From the NCBI RefSeq assembly GCF_019844075.1, contig NZ_CP081964.1, positions 2,852,001-2,916,000 on the forward strand: a stretch of 64,000 nucleotides of DNA, written 5' to 3'. Position 1 is the stretch's first letter, and the number at the start of each line of letters is the position of its first letter. Of this stretch, positions 24,811-33,340 are shown one piece after another. Under the pieces are notes generated by a model, which saw only the letters and a list, made by a program, of their open reading frames with translations, searched no databases and had not been told where the DNA came from. The translations under genes and the position numbers were made by a program. Source of the DNA: Curtobacterium sp. TC1. GTDB taxonomy: Bacteria > Actinomycetota > Actinomycetes > Actinomycetales > Microbacteriaceae.

Positions 24811-24963
24811 TCCTGATCGGTCGCTCTTGGTGAACTCGCAGCGAACGACCCACGGAGAGGCTAGCGCGCCGTTACCGCTTCGTTATACAGTCGGACGCGC
24901 AGACGGTGTTTGCTGTGGCACCGGCTGCGGAATGTGATTGCAGGAAACTCTTGGTGCAAGGGA

Positions 24964-24997
24964 GAGGGCCGGTCGCTCGGAAGAGCGGCCGGCCCTC
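24964..24997 (+). terminator. hairpin after winged-helix gene
   Basis: 15-base stem with one G-T pair (GAGGGCCGGTCGCTC and its partner) and a GGAA loop. Terminator of the winged-helix gene or of a short RNA starting near 24900. Confidence 0.6.
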
Positions 24998-25071
24998 GTG
25001 CACGTCGGGCTGGTGCATGTCGCACCCTCGTGCATGTCGAACCCGCTCCTGTCGGGGGCCGTCGGTAGTGT

Positions 25072-25084
25072 GGACGGACCGTCC
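25072..25084. promoter_or_regulatory. palindrome before marR
   Basis: GGACGGACCGTCC, a 13-base palindrome around a central base, 20 bases before the marR start. Candidate autoregulatory operator. Confidence 0.4.
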
Positions 25085-25104
25085 GACCAGAGGGGAGCGC
25101 GATC

Positions 25105-25617
25105 GTGAGCGACTCACGCCGCAGCGAGAAGGCGACCGCCGTCGCTGCCTGGGAATCACTGTTCCGCGCCCAGGTCACCGTGATGCGGAGCCTCAACGCG
25201 GACTTCCCCGGCGGCGAGATCTCCTTCAACGAGTACGACGTCTGCTTCAACCTGTCGACGCAGCCCGGCCGGCGCTGCCGCATGCGTGACCTCACCGGTC
25301 ACCTGCTCCTCACCCAGCCGAGCGTGAGCCGCCTGGTCGATCGCCTGCTCGCCCGCGGGATCGTCGAGAAGCAGCCGGATCCGTCCGACGCCCGCGGCGT
25401 CATCGTGGCGCTCACCCCGCACGGGTTCGACGTCTACCGCCAGGTGGCCGTGCAGCACGCGGCGAGCATCGCGCAGCAGGTCGGCGCCGGGCTCTCCGAC
25501 GCCGAACTCCGCACCCTCACCGAGCTGTGCACGAAGCTGCGGCTCGCGGTCGGCACCGCCCCGGGTCGACGACCCGTCACGCGGACGGTCTCCGAGTCGG
25601 ATCCGGCACCGGTGTGA
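25105..25617 (+). CDS. MarR family transcriptional regulator
   Basis: 170-residue MarR protein. The winged helix MRDLTGHLLLTQPSVSRLVDRLLARGIVEKQPDPSDARGVIVALTPHG is complete, with the DxRG wing. Flanking helices form the dimer interface. GTG start with AGAGGGGAG upstream. Its stop overlaps the photolyase GTG by 4 bases, so the regulator is co-translated with a DNA-repair gene. Ligand unknown. Confidence 0.9.
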   Translation: MSDSRRSEKATAVAAWESLFRAQVTVMRSLNADFPGGEISFNEYDVCFNLSTQPGRRCRMRDLTGHLLLTQPSVSRLVDRLLARGIVEKQPDPSDARGVIVALTPHGFDVYRQVAVQHAASIAQQVGAGLSDAELRTLTELCTKLRLAVGTAPGRRPVTRTVSESDPAPV

Positions 25618-26963
25618 CCGGCGCACTGGTCTGGCTCCGCGACGACCTGCGACTGGCCGACAACCCCGCACTGCGCGCTGCGATCGACCACGGCGGCGAC
25701 GTCACGGTGGTCTACGTCCTCGACGACGAGTCCCCCGGCATCCGTCCCGCCGGCGCCGCCAGCCGCTGGTGGCTCCACCACTCGCTCACCGCCCTCGACG
25801 GCGAACTGCGCGACCGTGACTCGCGCCTGGTGCTGCGACGGGGCGCGGCCGCCGCGGTGATCGACACCCTCGTCGCCGAGTCCGGAGCGGACGCCGTGTT
25901 CTGGAACCGTCGGTACGGTCCCGCCGAACGTGAGGTCGACGCCGGCATCAAGAGCGCGCTGCACGACCGCGGCATCGAAGCGCACAGCTTCGCGGCGAAC
26001 CTGCTCTGGGAACCGTGGACCGTGCTCACGGGTCAGGGCGAACCGTACAAGGTGTTCACCCCGTTCTGGCGCGCCGCCCAGGCGATGCCCGAACCGCGGC
26101 ACCCGCTCCCGAAGCCCCGGGACCTGCCCGCACCTGCCCGGGTCACGAGCGACGACCTGGACCAGTGGGACCTGCTGCCGACCCGTCCCGACTGGGCCGG
26201 CGGACTCCGCGACGCCTGGGAGCCCGGCGAGCACGGCGCCCACCAGCGGCTCGAGCACTTCGTCACCCACGCGCTCGAGGACTACGACCAGCGGGACGAA
26301 CCCGCCATGGCAGCCACGAGCGACCTGTCCCCGCACCTGCGCTGGGGCGAGGTCAGCCCGTACCAGGTGTGGCACCGGTTGCACGGAGCGCTCGAGCCGG
26401 AGCAGCGCAAGAACGCCTCGGCCTTCCTGCGGCAGCTGGCGTGGCGCGAGTTCAACTGGAACGAGCACTTCCACTGCGAGGACATCACGACGGTGAACGT
26501 GCGTCGGGAGTTCGACGCGTTCCCGTGGCGGGACGCCCCGGCGGCCGAGGTCGACCGATGGCGCACCGGCACGACCGGGTTCGACCTCGTCGACGCCGGC
26601 ATGCGGGAGCTGTGGCACTCCGGCGCCATGCACAACCGCGTCCGGTTGGCGACCGCGAGCTTCCTCGTCAAGAACCTGCTCGTCGACTGGCGCGTGGGCG
26701 AGCAGTGGTTCTGGGACACCCTCGTCGACGCCGACTCGGCCAACAACGCCGGGAACTGGCAGTGGGTCGCCGGTTCGGGCTTCGACGCGGCGCCGTACTT
26801 CCGCGTGTTCAACCCCGACCGGCAGCTCGAGCGGTTCGACCCGCACCGCGAGTACGTGCACCGATGGGTCCCCTCGGACGAGCTCCGGCCCGAGCCGATG
26901 GTCGACCTCAAGGCGACGCGGCAGCGCGCGCTCGACGCCTACGCAGAGATGCGTCGGTCGTGA
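25614..26963 (+). CDS. phr: deoxyribodipyrimidine photolyase / cryptochrome
   Basis: 449-residue FAD enzyme that splits cyclobutane pyrimidine dimers with blue light. The N-terminal antenna domain begins ALVWLRDDLRLADNPAL. The C-terminal FAD domain has FLRQLAWREFNWNEHFHCED, the region GFDLVDAGMRELWHSGAMHNRVRL and the signature NAGNWQWVAGSGFDAAPYFRVFNP. These fit a class I CPD photolyase rather than a plant-type cryptochrome. Start GTG 25614 in a GTGA overlap with marR. Confidence 0.93.
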   Translation: MTGALVWLRDDLRLADNPALRAAIDHGGDVTVVYVLDDESPGIRPAGAASRWWLHHSLTALDGELRDRDSRLVLRRGAAAAVIDTLVAESGADAVFWNRRYGPAEREVDAGIKSALHDRGIEAHSFAANLLWEPWTVLTGQGEPYKVFTPFWRAAQAMPEPRHPLPKPRDLPAPARVTSDDLDQWDLLPTRPDWAGGLRDAWEPGEHGAHQRLEHFVTHALEDYDQRDEPAMAATSDLSPHLRWGEVSPYQVWHRLHGALEPEQRKNASAFLRQLAWREFNWNEHFHCEDITTVNVRREFDAFPWRDAPAAEVDRWRTGTTGFDLVDAGMRELWHSGAMHNRVRLATASFLVKNLLVDWRVGEQWFWDTLVDADSANNAGNWQWVAGSGFDAAPYFRVFNPDRQLERFDPHREYVHRWVPSDELRPEPMVDLKATRQRALDAYAEMRRS

Positions 26964-28426
26964 ACCCGTGGGACGCCGCCGTCGCGCAGGTCGACGCGCT
27001 CTTCCGTGACCGTGTCGACCGCGGCGTCGCACCGAGCAACGCGTGGGGTGTGTTCGACCGGACGGGCCTCGTCGCCTCCGGGGGCCACGGCGACCGGGGC
27101 GACGGGGGCGACGGGCAGCGACCCGATGCCGACAGCGTCTACCGGATCGCGTCGTGCACCAAGAGCGTCACCGCGGCGACGCTGCTGACGCTGGTCTCCG
27201 ACGGCCACCTGGACCTCGACGCACCGGTCACCGCCTTCGTGCCGGCGTTCGGCGCCGTGCACCTGCCCACACCGGACTCCCCCGTGCCGACCGTACGGAT
27301 GCTGCTGACCATGTCGGCCGGGTTCCCCACCGACGACCCCTGGGCGGACCGGCAGGAGTCGATCAGCGACGCCGAGCTCGACGACGTCCTGCGCGGCGGG
27401 CTGTTGTTCGACTCCGTGCCCGGCACCCGGTTCGCGTACTCAAACCTCGGCTACGCCCTGCTCGGTCGGGTCGTCGCCGTCGTCTCCGGCCGCCCGTTCA
27501 CCGAGGTTGCACGCGACACGGTGCTCCGGCCGCTCGGTCTCGACCACACGGTGTTCAGCGCGGCCGAGTCACCGGGGCCGGTCGTCACCGGGTTCCGTCC
27601 GCACGACGGCGACTGGGAGCCCCTGCCGATGACCGGCCCGGGGGCGTTCTCGTCCATCGGTGGCCTGTTCTCCACCGTCCGCGACCTCGCACGCTGGGCG
27701 ACGCACCTGGCATCGGCGTCGTCCGACACCCCGGAGCCCGGACCGGTCTCCCCCGCCGATCGCCGGCTCATGCAGCAGGCGATGCGGGTCGTGCCGTCGT
27801 CCGTGGTCCCCGGCTCGTCGCGCGCCACGGCGTACGGCTTCGGGCTGTTCGTCGAGCAGGACGACCGGTTCGGCGAACTCGTCTCGCACTCCGGCGGCTA
27901 CCCCGGGTTCTCGGCGCACATGCGGTGGTCCGCGCAGACCGGCCTCGGTGTCGTCGCGTTCGAGAACGCCACGCAGGCGAAGGTCTCGGCCGCGGCGCAG
28001 CAGGCACACGACCTGCTCCTGGAGACCGCGCGTCCGACGGCGTCCCCGGCACTCGCCGGTGCGGGCACCGGACCCGCGCGCCGCCCCGGCGCCGACCCGA
28101 CCATCCGGGCGACGCGAGGCGCGCAGTCCGCCGTGACGGGCCTCCTGGCCGACTGGCGCGACGACGTGGCGGACGCGATCTGCACGCCGAACGTGGCGAT
28201 GGACGTCCCCTACGATCGCCGCCGACGCGCGATCGCCGCCGCGGTCGCCGAGGTGGGGGCGGACCTGACCGCTGCTCCCGTCGCCGAGCAGTCGTCGACG
28301 CCGTCGCACCTGCGCTGGTGGCTGCCCGGCACCTGCGGGCGCCTGCGCGTCGAGATACGGCTCGCCCCGTCGTCGACCGGCCGCGTCCAGACCCTCACCG
28401 TCGTGGCGGAGCCCGCAGAGGGCTGA
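26960..28426 (+). CDS. serine hydrolase, beta-lactamase class C family
   Basis: 488-residue protein. The catalytic SxxK is in YRIASCTKSVTAATLL (Ser and Lys three apart), and the YSN motif is FAYSNLGYALLG. A C-terminal histidine motif appears as LVSHSGGYPGFSAHM. There is no signal peptide, so it is probably cytoplasmic and more likely an esterase or peptidase than a secreted beta-lactamase. The last 120 residues are an extra domain. The GTG overlaps the phr stop by 4 bases, completing a marR-phr-hydrolase operon. Confidence 0.87.
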   Translation: MNPWDAAVAQVDALFRDRVDRGVAPSNAWGVFDRTGLVASGGHGDRGDGGDGQRPDADSVYRIASCTKSVTAATLLTLVSDGHLDLDAPVTAFVPAFGAVHLPTPDSPVPTVRMLLTMSAGFPTDDPWADRQESISDAELDDVLRGGLLFDSVPGTRFAYSNLGYALLGRVVAVVSGRPFTEVARDTVLRPLGLDHTVFSAAESPGPVVTGFRPHDGDWEPLPMTGPGAFSSIGGLFSTVRDLARWATHLASASSDTPEPGPVSPADRRLMQQAMRVVPSSVVPGSSRATAYGFGLFVEQDDRFGELVSHSGGYPGFSAHMRWSAQTGLGVVAFENATQAKVSAAAQQAHDLLLETARPTASPALAGAGTGPARRPGADPTIRATRGAQSAVTGLLADWRDDVADAICTPNVAMDVPYDRRRRAIAAAVAEVGADLTAAPVAEQSSTPSHLRWWLPGTCGRLRVEIRLAPSSTGRVQTLTVVAEPAEG

Positions 28427-28481
28427 CCGGGCGGAGCGTGCCGGTCGTGACCGCGGCCGGCTCGAGCCCCGGTCCCGGCCG

Positions 28482-29453
28482 TCACACCGGCGGTCGGCCG
28501 CCGACGAACCCGAGCGCCCGGGCGGCGACCCGGGTTCCCTCGCGCGCCGCCGCTCCGACCCGCACGGGATCCGTCGCCCACGCCCGCACGAACCCCGCGG
28601 CGAACGCGTCGCCGGCACCGACCGTGTCGACGACCGTCGCCGGTGTCGCGGCGACGCGGTGCACGCTCCGACCGCGCCGCCCCACCAGCACACCGTCGGC
28701 GCCCACCGTGACCACCACCAGCGGGACGTGCTCGGTCAGTCGCCGCACCGCGTCGTCGAGGTCGGTCGACCCTGTCAGTTCGAGGGCCTCCTGCCGGCCG
28801 GGGAAGAGGACGTCGACACCGGCGAGGGCGTCGAGGAAGGCGGGAGCACCGACCGACCGGACGATGGCCGCCGAGGACGGATCGAGCGACACCCGGGCCG
28901 GTCCTGTCCGGGCGCGGGCGACCAGGGCGGCGATGCGGTCAGCGCCGCCCCCGAGCATCGCGTGCCCGGTCAGGTGCACGATGTCCGCACGTCGGGCCAC
29001 GGCGTCGGGGACGTCGGCGGCCGTGAGCTTCCCGCTCGCGGCCGGGTCGGACATCGCCGTGCGGCCGCTGTCGTTGCGCACCGACACCACGACCCCGGTG
29101 GAGGTCATCGCGTCGTAGCGCAGGTGCGGTCGGACGCCGGCGTCCTCCAACGACCGTTCGTGCCGGTAGACGTCGTCGACGCCGACCCGGGCGACGAGGT
29201 CCACCTCGGCGCCGAGCCAACCGAGCCAGGCAGCGGTGTTGCCGGCGGCGCCGGTCGGGCGGTGGCGGATCACGGCTGCGGGATCGTGGACCCCGATGGC
29301 GTGCGCGGTGGTCTGCACGAGCACGCCGTCCAGGACGTCGCCGACCACCAGGAAGCGTTTTCCGGCGCCCCGACGGCGCCCCGCGACCACCCGTCCGGCA
29401 CGGGTCCCCTCGGGCTGCGACACGGGCACGGAGGCCTCTTGCGGCATGGACAT
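28482..29453 (-). CDS. PfkB family carbohydrate kinase
   Basis: 323-residue ribokinase-like sugar or nucleoside kinase. The first PfkB signature region is GAAGNTAAWLGWLGAEVDLVARVGVDD. The catalytic signature DTVGAGDAFAAGFVRAW contains the base aspartate. Substrate cannot be told; the early Gly-Asn pair and length fit ribokinase/sugar kinases. ATG 29453 lies 7 bases after a TAGACT box (minus strand, 29461-29466), so leaderless initiation is likely; ATG 29447 is an alternative. Divergent from the tetR gene. Confidence 0.88.
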   Translation of the reverse strand: MSMPQEASVPVSQPEGTRAGRVVAGRRRGAGKRFLVVGDVLDGVLVQTTAHAIGVHDPAAVIRHRPTGAAGNTAAWLGWLGAEVDLVARVGVDDVYRHERSLEDAGVRPHLRYDAMTSTGVVVSVRNDSGRTAMSDPAASGKLTAADVPDAVARRADIVHLTGHAMLGGGADRIAALVARARTGPARVSLDPSSAAIVRSVGAPAFLDALAGVDVLFPGRQEALELTGSTDLDDAVRRLTEHVPLVVVTVGADGVLVGRRGRSVHRVAATPATVVDTVGAGDAFAAGFVRAWATDPVRVGAAAREGTRVAARALGFVGGRPPV

Positions 29454-29606
29454 CTGCCTCAGTCTACGCGGAACCGAGTAATGCTCCGTTTTTGCACCCC
29501 AGGAGCCGATTCCGCACGGTGACCGCCGGACCGAGCGACCGGTAACATACTCCATGACACCGGCGGTCGATCGCGTGACCGCCGCCGCCGATCCGACGGA
29601 GATGCC

Positions 29607-30182
29607 ATGCCCCGGAAGCCTGACCCGACGCTCAAGCCGGCGATCCTCGAGAAGGTCACCCTGCACCTGCTCGACACCAAGCTCGAGGACGTCTCGGTGC
29701 GCAGCCTCGGTCGCGTCCTGGGCACGAGCGCCTACCCGATCGTCTACCACTTCGGCTCACGCGACGCGCTCATCGACTCGGTCGTCGAGCACCTGGCCGA
29801 CACGGTCTGCCACGCCGCACTCGATCCCGGCGCGGACCGCGCTGCGCTCGGCGAGTACCTCGTGACCACCTTCGGCGGGCTCGGCGATCCACACCGTGCC
29901 CTCGCCGCGCGGCTCACCTTCGAGCTCGGGTCGGTCGAGGCGCTGGACGGCCGCACCCGACACCGCGGTCTGCACCGAGACCGCGTCGCCGCGGTCACCG
30001 CGTGGTGCCTCGCGCACGGCTACGACGCCGCGGCAGCCGACCGCGCCGCACACGACGCGGTCATGGCCGCCCGCGGTGCGCAGTGGAGCACGATCGTCGA
30101 CCGGGAGCGCACCGACGCCGACGCCGCACTCCGCGCCATCGCCGACCGGCTCGCCGCGGGCGCATCCGTTCCCGCGGCCTGA
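29607..30182 (+). CDS. TetR family transcriptional regulator
   Basis: 191-residue regulator. The N-terminal HTH is VSVRSLGRVLGTSAYPIVYHFGSRDALIDSVVEHL, a slightly unusual TetR recognition region with SAYPIVYHFGS. The C-terminal ligand domain is helical. ATG 29607 has GGAG 6 bases upstream. It is divergent from the PfkB kinase, its most likely target. A 44-base palindrome lies 5 bases after the stop. Confidence 0.82.
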   Translation: MPRKPDPTLKPAILEKVTLHLLDTKLEDVSVRSLGRVLGTSAYPIVYHFGSRDALIDSVVEHLADTVCHAALDPGADRAALGEYLVTTFGGLGDPHRALAARLTFELGSVEALDGRTRHRGLHRDRVAAVTAWCLAHGYDAAAADRAAHDAVMAARGAQWSTIVDRERTDADAALRAIADRLAAGASVPAA

Positions 30183-30186
30183 TCCA

Positions 30187-30230
30187 CGAACGGGAGGCAC
30201 GGTGCCAGCTGGCACCGTGCCTCCCGTTCG
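30187..30230. terminator. 44-base perfect palindrome between convergent genes
   Basis: Core GGTGCCAGCTGGCACC with arms CGAACGGGAGGCAC. Same family as 7722-7761 and 54373-54420. Between the convergent tetR and sod genes; bidirectional terminator candidate. Confidence 0.75.
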
Positions 30231-30266
30231 TCCGTCGGTCGCGTCACGCGACCCGCGGTCGGTGGA

Positions 30267-30881
30267 TCAGAGCGTCACGAACGACTGCGACTTCGCGTTG
30301 GCGAAGCGCGCCGCGACGTTCTCCCAGTCGACGATGTTCCAGACGGCCTTGACGTAGTCCGCCTTGACGTTGAGGTAGTCGAGGTAGAAGGCGTGCTCCC
30401 ACATGTCGAGCAGGAAGATCGGCACGAGACCGAACGGCACGTTGGCCTGCTGGTCGAACAGCTGGAACGTGGTCAGCTTCTGGCCGACGGTGTCCCAGGC
30501 GAGGACGGCCCAGCCGGAGCCCTGGATGCCGTTCGCGACGGCGGCGAACTGCGCCTTGAAGGTGTCGAACGAGCCGAAGAACTCGTCGATCGCCGCGGCG
30601 AGCTCACCCTCGGGGACCTTGGTGTCCGGGCCGAGGTTGGTCCAGAAGATCGAGTGGTTGACGTGCCCACCGAGGTGGAACGCCAGGTCCTTCTCGAGCT
30701 TGTTGATCGCACCGAAGTTGCCCGACTCGCGCGCTTCACCGAGCTGCTGCAGCGCGGTGTTCGCTCCGGTGACGTAGGCCTGGTGGTGCTTGTCGTGGTG
30801 CAGCTGCATGATCTTGCCGCTGATGTGCGGCTCGAGTGCGGCGTAGTCGTACGGCAGCTCCGGCAGGGTGTACTCAGCCAT
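30267..30881 (-). CDS. sodA: superoxide dismutase [Mn/Fe]
   Basis: 204-residue Fe/Mn superoxide dismutase. The metal ligands sit in [27 protein letters not shown] and the signature [11 protein letters not shown] (Asp, His), and the N-terminus [18 protein letters not shown] is standard. The pattern is typical of actinobacterial Mn enzymes, though metal choice cannot be read reliably. The ATG at 30881 has AAAGGA 6 bases upstream. It lies 45 bases after the flavin reductase gene and probably shares its SoxR-like promoter as well as its own. Confidence 0.95.
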   Translation of the reverse strand: MAEYTLPELPYDYAALEPHISGKIMQLHHDKHHQAYVTGANTALQQLGEARESGNFGAINKLEKDLAFHLGGHVNHSIFWTNLGPDTKVPEGELAAAIDEFFGSFDTFKAQFAAVANGIQGSGWAVLAWDTVGQKLTTFQLFDQQANVPFGLVPIFLLDMWEHAFYLDYLNVKADYVKAVWNIVDWENVAARFANAKSQSFVTL

Positions 30882-30925
30882 GTGAGGTCCTTTCGATCAG
30901 TGGGTTGCGGATGGGATTCCGCGGC

Positions 30926-31435
30926 TCACGAGAGCCGGGAACGATCGGTGAGGGAGTGGAATTCCCGGTTGTGGTAGACCAGCGGCTCGCCGTGCTCGAG
31001 GCCGACGACGATGTCGAGGACCTCGGCCACGACGACGGTCGAACTGCCGATCAGGGTCGTGGAGAGCGGACGGCACCGGAGCGCGCTGGCGGCGCTGGGC
31101 AGGTAGCGGTCGCCCGAGGGCAGCGTGCCCCAGATCGGGTCGTCCGCGGTCGGGCTGCCGGTGGAGGCGAAGCGTCGCGCGAGGGCGACGCTCAGCGAGT
31201 CGACCAGGTGGACGACGAAGACCGGTGCGCCGAGCACGACCCCGGCGGACCCGGAGTTCGTGGAGAGCGAGAACACGAGCACCGGCGGGTCGACCGCCAC
31301 GCTCGCGACGCTCGAGGCGGTGAGTCCGGTCGGACCGTCGGGCCCCTCGGCGGTGATGACGGCGACGCCGGCCGGGTGCCCGCGGAACGCGGACTTGTAC
31401 GCATCGGCGATGTTCGCCGGGGCTTCGTCGGGCAT
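30926..31435 (-). CDS. flavin reductase family protein
   Basis: 169-residue FMN-binding split-barrel protein. It begins with AYKSAFRGHPAGVAVITAEGPDGPTGLTASSVASVAVDPPVLVFSLS, the flavin reductase like-domain signature, and ends HNREFHSL. It would use NAD(P)H to reduce FMN for a monooxygenase, or act as a redox-stress protein. ATG 31435 lacks a close ribosome site. A near-perfect SoxR-like dyad lies 63 bases upstream, and sodA follows, which suggests an oxidative-stress unit. Confidence 0.87.
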   Translation of the reverse strand: MPDEAPANIADAYKSAFRGHPAGVAVITAEGPDGPTGLTASSVASVAVDPPVLVFSLSTNSGSAGVVLGAPVFVVHLVDSLSVALARRFASTGSPTADDPIWGTLPSGDRYLPSAASALRCRPLSTTLIGSSTVVVAEVLDIVVGLEHGEPLVYHNREFHSLTDRSRLS

Positions 31436-31497
31436 GGTGTTCGTCGTCGTTCCTTCGCGCGGGGTGAGCCGTCACTGGGCGGCCATGTCCCAACGTA

Positions 31498-31521
31498 TGA
31501 CCTGAACCATGGTTGAGGTCA
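31498..31521. promoter_or_regulatory. SoxR-like operator/promoter of flavin reductase-sodA
   Basis: 24-base dyad with one mismatch pair. On the minus strand it reads ACCTCAA-CCATG-GTTCAGGT, close to the SoxR/MerR-class box CCTCAA-N6-TTGAGG. A minus-strand TTGACC (-35) overlaps its start. The -10 is CATACG or TACGTT, depending on a 17- or 19-base spacer. Confidence 0.55.
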
Positions 31522-31597
31522 ACGATTCACAGGTTCGACCGCTCCCGGGCGTGCCGGATGACGCCGCATGACGCGTCGCGCGGCCCCGCGGATGCAG

Positions 31598-31656
31598 CTT
31601 CGTGCGCAGAAATGGTCGAGTCGCTCGCGACGACCCGACCATTTCCGCTCACGAAG
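31598..31656. terminator. long hairpin after the MFS gene
   Basis: 21-base arms (31598-31618 and 31636-31656) with two mismatches, enclosing a smaller GTCGC/GCGAC hairpin. It follows the minus-strand MFS stop by 17 bases. Confidence 0.6.
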
Positions 31657-31672
31657 CGCGCGCGGCCCGCGC

Positions 31673-33280
31673 TCAGCGGCGCTTGAGCAGGACGACGGCG
31701 CCCGCGGCGGCGATCACCATGAGCACCGCGGCGACTCCCGCCGTGATCGTCACGCCGGAGTCGAACGCGGCCCGCGCCGATTCGAGCAGCGCCTGCCCGG
31801 TCGGTCCACCGAGGGACGACGCGGCGGACACCGCACCGCCGAGCGTCTCCTGCGCAGCGGTGTGGGCGGTCGAGCTCAGCCCGCCCGGCACCACGACGTG
31901 CGCCCGGTAGGTGGTCGCCAGGATCGTGCCGAGGACGGCCGTACCGAGCACCGCGCCGATCTCGTACGCCGTCTCGGACATCGCCGACGCGGCACCGGCC
32001 TTGTCCGCCGGAGCGGTCGAGATGATCAGGTCGTTCGTGACGGTCTCGGACGCGCCGATCCCGATGCCGAGCAGCACGAACGCGAACGCCAGTGCGGCGA
32101 TCGACGCATGGTGCCCGAGGACCGCCACGAGGGCGTAGGCGGCCGCCGAGAAGAGCAGCGAGACCGACACGACCCAGCGCGGTGCCACGCGGGCGACGAC
32201 CGGCACGACCGCCAGACCGGCGACGATCGTGAGCACCGATCCGGGGATGAGCACGACGCCCGAGGTGAACGGGTCCAGGCCCGCGACGAGCTGCAGGTGC
32301 TGCGCGATGAAGAACAGGAAGCCGGTGAGCGAGAACATCGCCATCAGGTTCATGAGCACGCTGCCGGTGAACGCCGTGCTGCGGAACAGCCGCAGGTCGA
32401 GCATCGGCGTGCGGGAGCGCAGCTGCCGGCGGACGAACGCGATGCCGCACACGACCCCGACGGCGAGCATGGCGACGGCGAACCCGCGCTCCTCCGGGTG
32501 CACGACCGACTTGATCGCCCACGCGGTCGGCGCCAGCGCGCCGAGGGACAGGAACATGCTCGGCACGTCCACCGGCCCGGGCATCGGGTCACGCGATTCG
32601 GGCACGCAGAACGGGACGCCGACGAGCATGAGCACGAGGATCGGCACCGCGATCAGGAAGACGCTGCCCCAGTGGAAGTGCGCGAGCAGCGTGCCGCCGA
32701 CGAGCGGGCCGAGGGCGTTGCCGGCGGCGAACATGGTCGACCAGACGGCCAGCGCCATCCGCCGCTCCCCCGCGTCGACGAAGACGTTGCGGATGATCGA
32801 GAGCGTCGCGGGCATGAGCATCGCGCCGAACACGCCCATCGCGATCCGGGCGGCGACGAGCATCCAGGCGTCGGTCGCGAACCCCGCGGCGACGGAGAAC
32901 AGCGCGAAGCCGGTGGCCCCGACCACCAGTATCCGACGTCGCCCGATGCGGTCACCGATGCTGCCCATCACCACGAGCAGGCCGGCCAGGACGAGCGGGT
33001 ACGCGTCGACGATCCAGAGCTGCGTGGTGGCGTCCGGGTTGAGCGCGCGGCTGATCGACGGCAGCGCGAAGCTCAGCACGGTGTTGTCCACCGAGATGAG
33101 CAGGACCGGCAGCATGAGCACGGCGAGCGCGAGGAACCGTCGGGCACGGCTCCCGGTGACACGGGTGGCGACGGGGCTGGTGAGCAGTGCGGACACGGCG
33201 GACTCCTGGGACTTCGAGCCGGACCTGGTCGACGGCGGGGCGGTGCGTGGGGCAGACGAGACGGGACGCGGGATGGACAC
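31673..33280 (-). CDS. MFS transporter, DHA2 family (14 helices)
   Basis: 535-residue drug/H+ antiporter-type protein. Helix 1 contains LISVDNTVLSFALPSIS (motif D1-like). The MFS motif A is GSIGDRIGRRRILVVG, and motif C is near GNALGPLVGGTLLAH. The length and about 14 helices indicate the QacA/EmrB (DHA2) group. An Arg/Ser-rich 50-residue N-terminus precedes helix 1. Start GTG 33280 lies just downstream of a promoter carrying two dyads, so repression relieved by a ligand is likely. Confidence 0.88.
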   Translation of the reverse strand: MSIPRPVSSAPRTAPPSTRSGSKSQESAVSALLTSPVATRVTGSRARRFLALAVLMLPVLLISVDNTVLSFALPSISRALNPDATTQLWIVDAYPLVLAGLLVVMGSIGDRIGRRRILVVGATGFALFSVAAGFATDAWMLVAARIAMGVFGAMLMPATLSIIRNVFVDAGERRMALAVWSTMFAAGNALGPLVGGTLLAHFHWGSVFLIAVPILVLMLVGVPFCVPESRDPMPGPVDVPSMFLSLGALAPTAWAIKSVVHPEERGFAVAMLAVGVVCGIAFVRRQLRSRTPMLDLRLFRSTAFTGSVLMNLMAMFSLTGFLFFIAQHLQLVAGLDPFTSGVVLIPGSVLTIVAGLAVVPVVARVAPRWVVSVSLLFSAAAYALVAVLGHHASIAALAFAFVLLGIGIGASETVTNDLIISTAPADKAGAASAMSETAYEIGAVLGTAVLGTILATTYRAHVVVPGGLSSTAHTAAQETLGGAVSAASSLGGPTGQALLESARAAFDSGVTITAGVAAVLMVIAAAGAVVLLKRR

Positions 33281-33301
33281 GCGCCCCGTCAGGACTCCAC
33301 C

Positions 33302-33340
33302 AGTGTACCGTCTGGACGGTTATGGTTGCAAATGCAACCA
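33302..33340 (-). promoter_or_regulatory. MFS promoter with two operators
   Basis: Minus-strand TTGCAA (-35), 18-base spacer, TACACT (-10, 33302-33307). The -35 lies in the perfect dyad TGGTTGCAAATGCAACCA (33323-33340). The spacer holds a second dyad, ACCGT-CTGG-ACGGT (33308-33321). Two regulators, or one plus a partner, could bind here. Confidence 0.6.

Larger units (their letters stand above)
24811..25104. other. intergenic region with possible short transcript
   Basis: 294 bases. A TATACA-like -10 box lies near 24890-24895 in unusually A/T-rich surroundings. A strong hairpin at 24964-24997 follows about 70 bases later. Three TGCAYGTCG direct repeats occur at 24999, 25014 and 25031, before the marR promoter. 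No ORF is convincing. Confidence 0.4.

Noticed and set aside
26960..28426. Secreted antibiotic-resistance beta-lactamase
   Set aside because: It has SxxK and YxN motifs but no signal peptide, and it is co-translated with a photolyase; a cytoplasmic esterase/peptidase is more likely.
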